Origin: Pseudomonadota bacterium
GTDB lineage: Bacteria; Pseudomonadota; Alphaproteobacteria; Micropepsales; Micropepsaceae
Assembly: GCA_021808875.1 (NCBI GenBank)
Contig: JAKBAU010000050.1
Span: forward strand, 1-14,894
Direction: 5' to 3'
DNA length: 14,894 bases
Part shown: positions 14,143 through 14,894 of the stretch, piece by piece
How positions within the stretch are numbered: position 1 is the first letter of the stretch
Layout: every line of letters begins with the position of its first letter
The notes under the pieces: generated by a model
Database searches by the model: none
What the model was told of the DNA's origin: nothing
The model's input: the letters and a program-made list of their open reading frames with translations, nothing else
Program-made: the position numbers and the translations under genes

Positions 14143-14442
14143 ATGTGCACTGTTCTCAACAAGCACGCGGCTGGCAGGCACGACGGCGCGATCTACATCG
14201 GACGCGGCAGCAAGTGGGGCAATCCGTTCCGGATTGGCGTCGACGGCGATCGTGCGACCGTCATCGCGAAACACGCTCGCTGGCTGCGCGACCAGCATCA
14301 CCTGCTGCGCGCGCTCGACGAGCTTCGCGGGAAGGACCTGCTGTGCTTCTGCGCGCCCGCGGCGTGCCACGGCGATCTGTTGCTACGCCTCGCGAACGCG
14401 ACCCGCGAATCGCGCATCGCCTGGTGGCGCTCCGCTGCGTGA
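14143..14442 (+). CDS. DUF4326 domain-containing protein
   Basis: A 99-residue protein that matches the small DUF4326 family: AIYIGRGSKWGNPF at about 16-29 near the N-terminus and LLCFCAPAACHGD at about 66-78, whose cysteines and histidine (C68, C70, C75, H76) could bind metal. Function is unknown; relatives occur on phages, plasmids and integrative elements. The start at 14143 has GGAGG five bases upstream, itself held in a hairpin. The length is normal for the family. The ArdC start follows 162 bases downstream on the same strand, separated by a chain of hairpins, so the two may be co-transcribed but separately controlled. Confidence 0.88.
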   Translation: MCTVLNKHAAGRHDGAIYIGRGSKWGNPFRIGVDGDRATVIAKHARWLRDQHHLLRALDELRGKDLLCFCAPAACHGDLLLRLANATRESRIAWWRSAA

Positions 14443-14466
14443 TCGCCGCCGGCAGGCGCGAACCGG

Positions 14467-14544
14467 TCCAGTCCGGCCGCTGGACACCCGGCCCGCCGCC
14501 GTACGGCCGGCGCCCTGCGGCTTAGAGGGAGAGCAGGGCCGGGT
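14467..14544 (+). terminator. Hairpin cluster between DUF4326 and ArdC
   Basis: TCCAG (14467-14471)/CTGGA (14480-14484) forms a small stem. ACCCGGCCC (14486-14494) and GGGCCGGGT (14536-14544) form a perfect 9-bp long-range stem that encloses the 10-bp palindrome GCCGTACGGC (14498-14507). No T-run is present. It may act as a terminator or RNA processing site and sits immediately before the ArdC leader hairpin. Confidence 0.4.
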
Positions 14545-14549
14545 CGGCC

Positions 14550-14597
14550 GCGACGGGTTGGAGGTCGCGAGAGAGGCTCGCGGCGCCCGTCGCGGAG
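14550..14597 (+). promoter_or_regulatory. Leader hairpin with Shine-Dalgarno, copy 3 (ArdC gene)
   Basis: GCGACGGG (14550-14557) pairs with CCCGTCGC (14586-14593), and inside CGCGAG (14566-14571) pairs with CTCGCG (14577-14582) around loop AGAGG. GGAG follows at 14594-14597, seven bases before the ArdC ATG. It has the same design as copies 1 and 2, with the inner stem sequence changed but pairing kept. Confidence 0.75.
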
Positions 14598-14604
14598 ACC
14601 CGCG

Positions 14605-14775
14605 ATGTCACGTTCAGTCGCTCGCGCTCGCGCCGGCCACAACCGGACGAGCCTCTATGCCGAAATCACCGACAAGATCATCGCCGAGCTGGAGGCCGGC
14701 CGCGTGCCGTGGGTCCAACCCTGGGGGACGTCGGCGGCCAAGATCGCCATGCCGAAGAACGCGGCGACGCAGTGA
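14605..14775 (+). pseudogene. ardC: ArdC-like antirestriction protein, N-terminal fragment cut by IS
   Basis: Only 56 codons remain. The peptide LYAEITDKIIAELEAGRVPW followed by VQPW is the characteristic opening of the ArdC N-terminal ssDNA-binding domain (DUF1738), which in intact proteins is followed by a zincin-like protease domain; the full family length is about 300 residues. ArdC proteins enter recipient cells with conjugating DNA and protect it from restriction. The coding sequence runs into the IS at 14773, whose first bases TGA supply the stop, so both the rest of the first domain and the catalytic domain are lost. The ATG at 14605 has GGAG seven bases upstream and the shared leader hairpin. 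The gene is almost certainly non-functional here unless the remainder lies intact beyond the IS. Confidence 0.85.
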
Positions 14776-14795
14776 ACCGCCCCGGGTTTGCCGGA

Positions 14796-14822
14796 GGCTC
14801 TGAACCTTGAGAGGTTGGAGCC
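14796..14822 (+). promoter_or_regulatory. Hairpin over the IS orfA ribosome binding site
   Basis: GGCTC (14796-14800) pairs with GAGCC (14818-14822) and AACCT (14803-14807) with AGGTT (14812-14816), with small bulges. The GGAG just before the orfA ATG is inside the stem. In elements such as IS10 and IS50 such hairpins stop transposase translation from outside transcripts; the same role is inferred here. Confidence 0.5.
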
Positions 14823-14823
14823 T

Positions 14824-14894
14824 ATGGACACGATACAAACATCGAAGCATGCGAAGCGCTATTCGGCCGAGGTGCGTTCGCGCGCGGTACGGAT
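14824..14894 (+). CDS. IS3-family transposase OrfA, N-terminal part
   Basis: The 23 visible complete codons read MDTIQTSKHAKRYSAEVRSR followed by AVR. KRYS-EVR-RAVR is the typical opening of the OrfA helix-turn-helix domain in a branch of IS3-family elements (usual form KRYSPEVRERAVRMV). OrfA binds the element's ends and is joined by frameshift to the DDE-type OrfB, which is not in the window. The sequence and terminal repeat differ from the left-end IS, so these are two different elements. Confidence 0.82.
   Translation, partial: MDTIQTSKHAKRYSAEVRSRAVR

Larger units (their letters stand above)
14773..14894 (+). mobile_element. Second IS3-family insertion sequence, 5' end only
   Basis: The element starts at 14773 with TGAACCGCCCCGGGTTTGCC, an IS3-family terminal repeat unlike that at the left end of the window, and leads into an orfA at 14824. 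The remainder is outside the window. The bases just before it (CAG, 14770-14772) may be the target duplication, which cannot be tested here. Confidence 0.82.

Noticed and set aside
1..14894. CRISPR array or rRNA genes
   Set aside because: No regularly spaced direct repeats with unique spacers and no rRNA-like stretches are present; the only tandem repeats are 8-11 bp without spacers.

Overview
The window looks like accessory DNA from an alphaproteobacterium (Rhizobiales or Sphingomonadales type). The support is high GC in the backbone, a tRNA-Gly(GCC) 3' half of alphaproteobacterial type used as an integration site, a P4-type integrase, and ParB-like, DUF932, DUF4326 and ArdC genes typical of integrative elements and plasmids of that class. 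Both ends stop inside different IS3-family insertion sequences, each of which has cut a backbone gene. The piece may therefore be a draft contig broken at repeats; that is an inference.

Layout. 1-126: end of an IS3-family element that truncates a large ParB-like gene (89-2023, minus). 2199-3404: DUF932 gene (minus). 3462-4042: non-coding, holding a three-hairpin element (A), an 11-bp triplet repeat, a rho-independent terminator, a 47-nt tRNA-Gly 3' half (putative att site) and an integrase promoter. 4043-5365: tyrosine integrase (plus). 5463-7078: hipBA toxin-antitoxin pair (minus). 7310-12832: candidate defence module made of a small HTH regulator (minus), a divergent DNA methyltransferase (plus), and a convergent, translationally coupled operon (minus) of an SMC/Rad50-like ATPase, a small winged-helix-like middle protein and a PD-(D/E)XK nuclease. 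13005-13625: AbiEi-type antitoxin without a visible AbiEii toxin. 13687-13780: a second, inverted copy of the three-hairpin element (B). 14017-14137: strongly structured leader, then DUF4326 (14143-14442). 14550-14775: ArdC start, cut by a second IS3-family element (14773 to the end).

How it fits together. The ParB-like, DUF932 and ArdC genes all carry the same leader: a hairpin closed by GACGGG/CCCGTC with the Shine-Dalgarno GGAG directly after it. This suggests one shared post-transcriptional control and one backbone. The module between the tRNA fragment and AbiEi looks like cargo. The most interesting part is the 7310-12832 block. Its architecture resembles the ABC-three-component conflict systems (ABC ATPase, middle component, effector), here combined with a DNA methyltransferase and a controller-like HTH protein. 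That suggests a modification-dependent self/non-self system in which the ATPase complex licenses a nuclease. All functional statements are read from sequence motifs; no database search was run.
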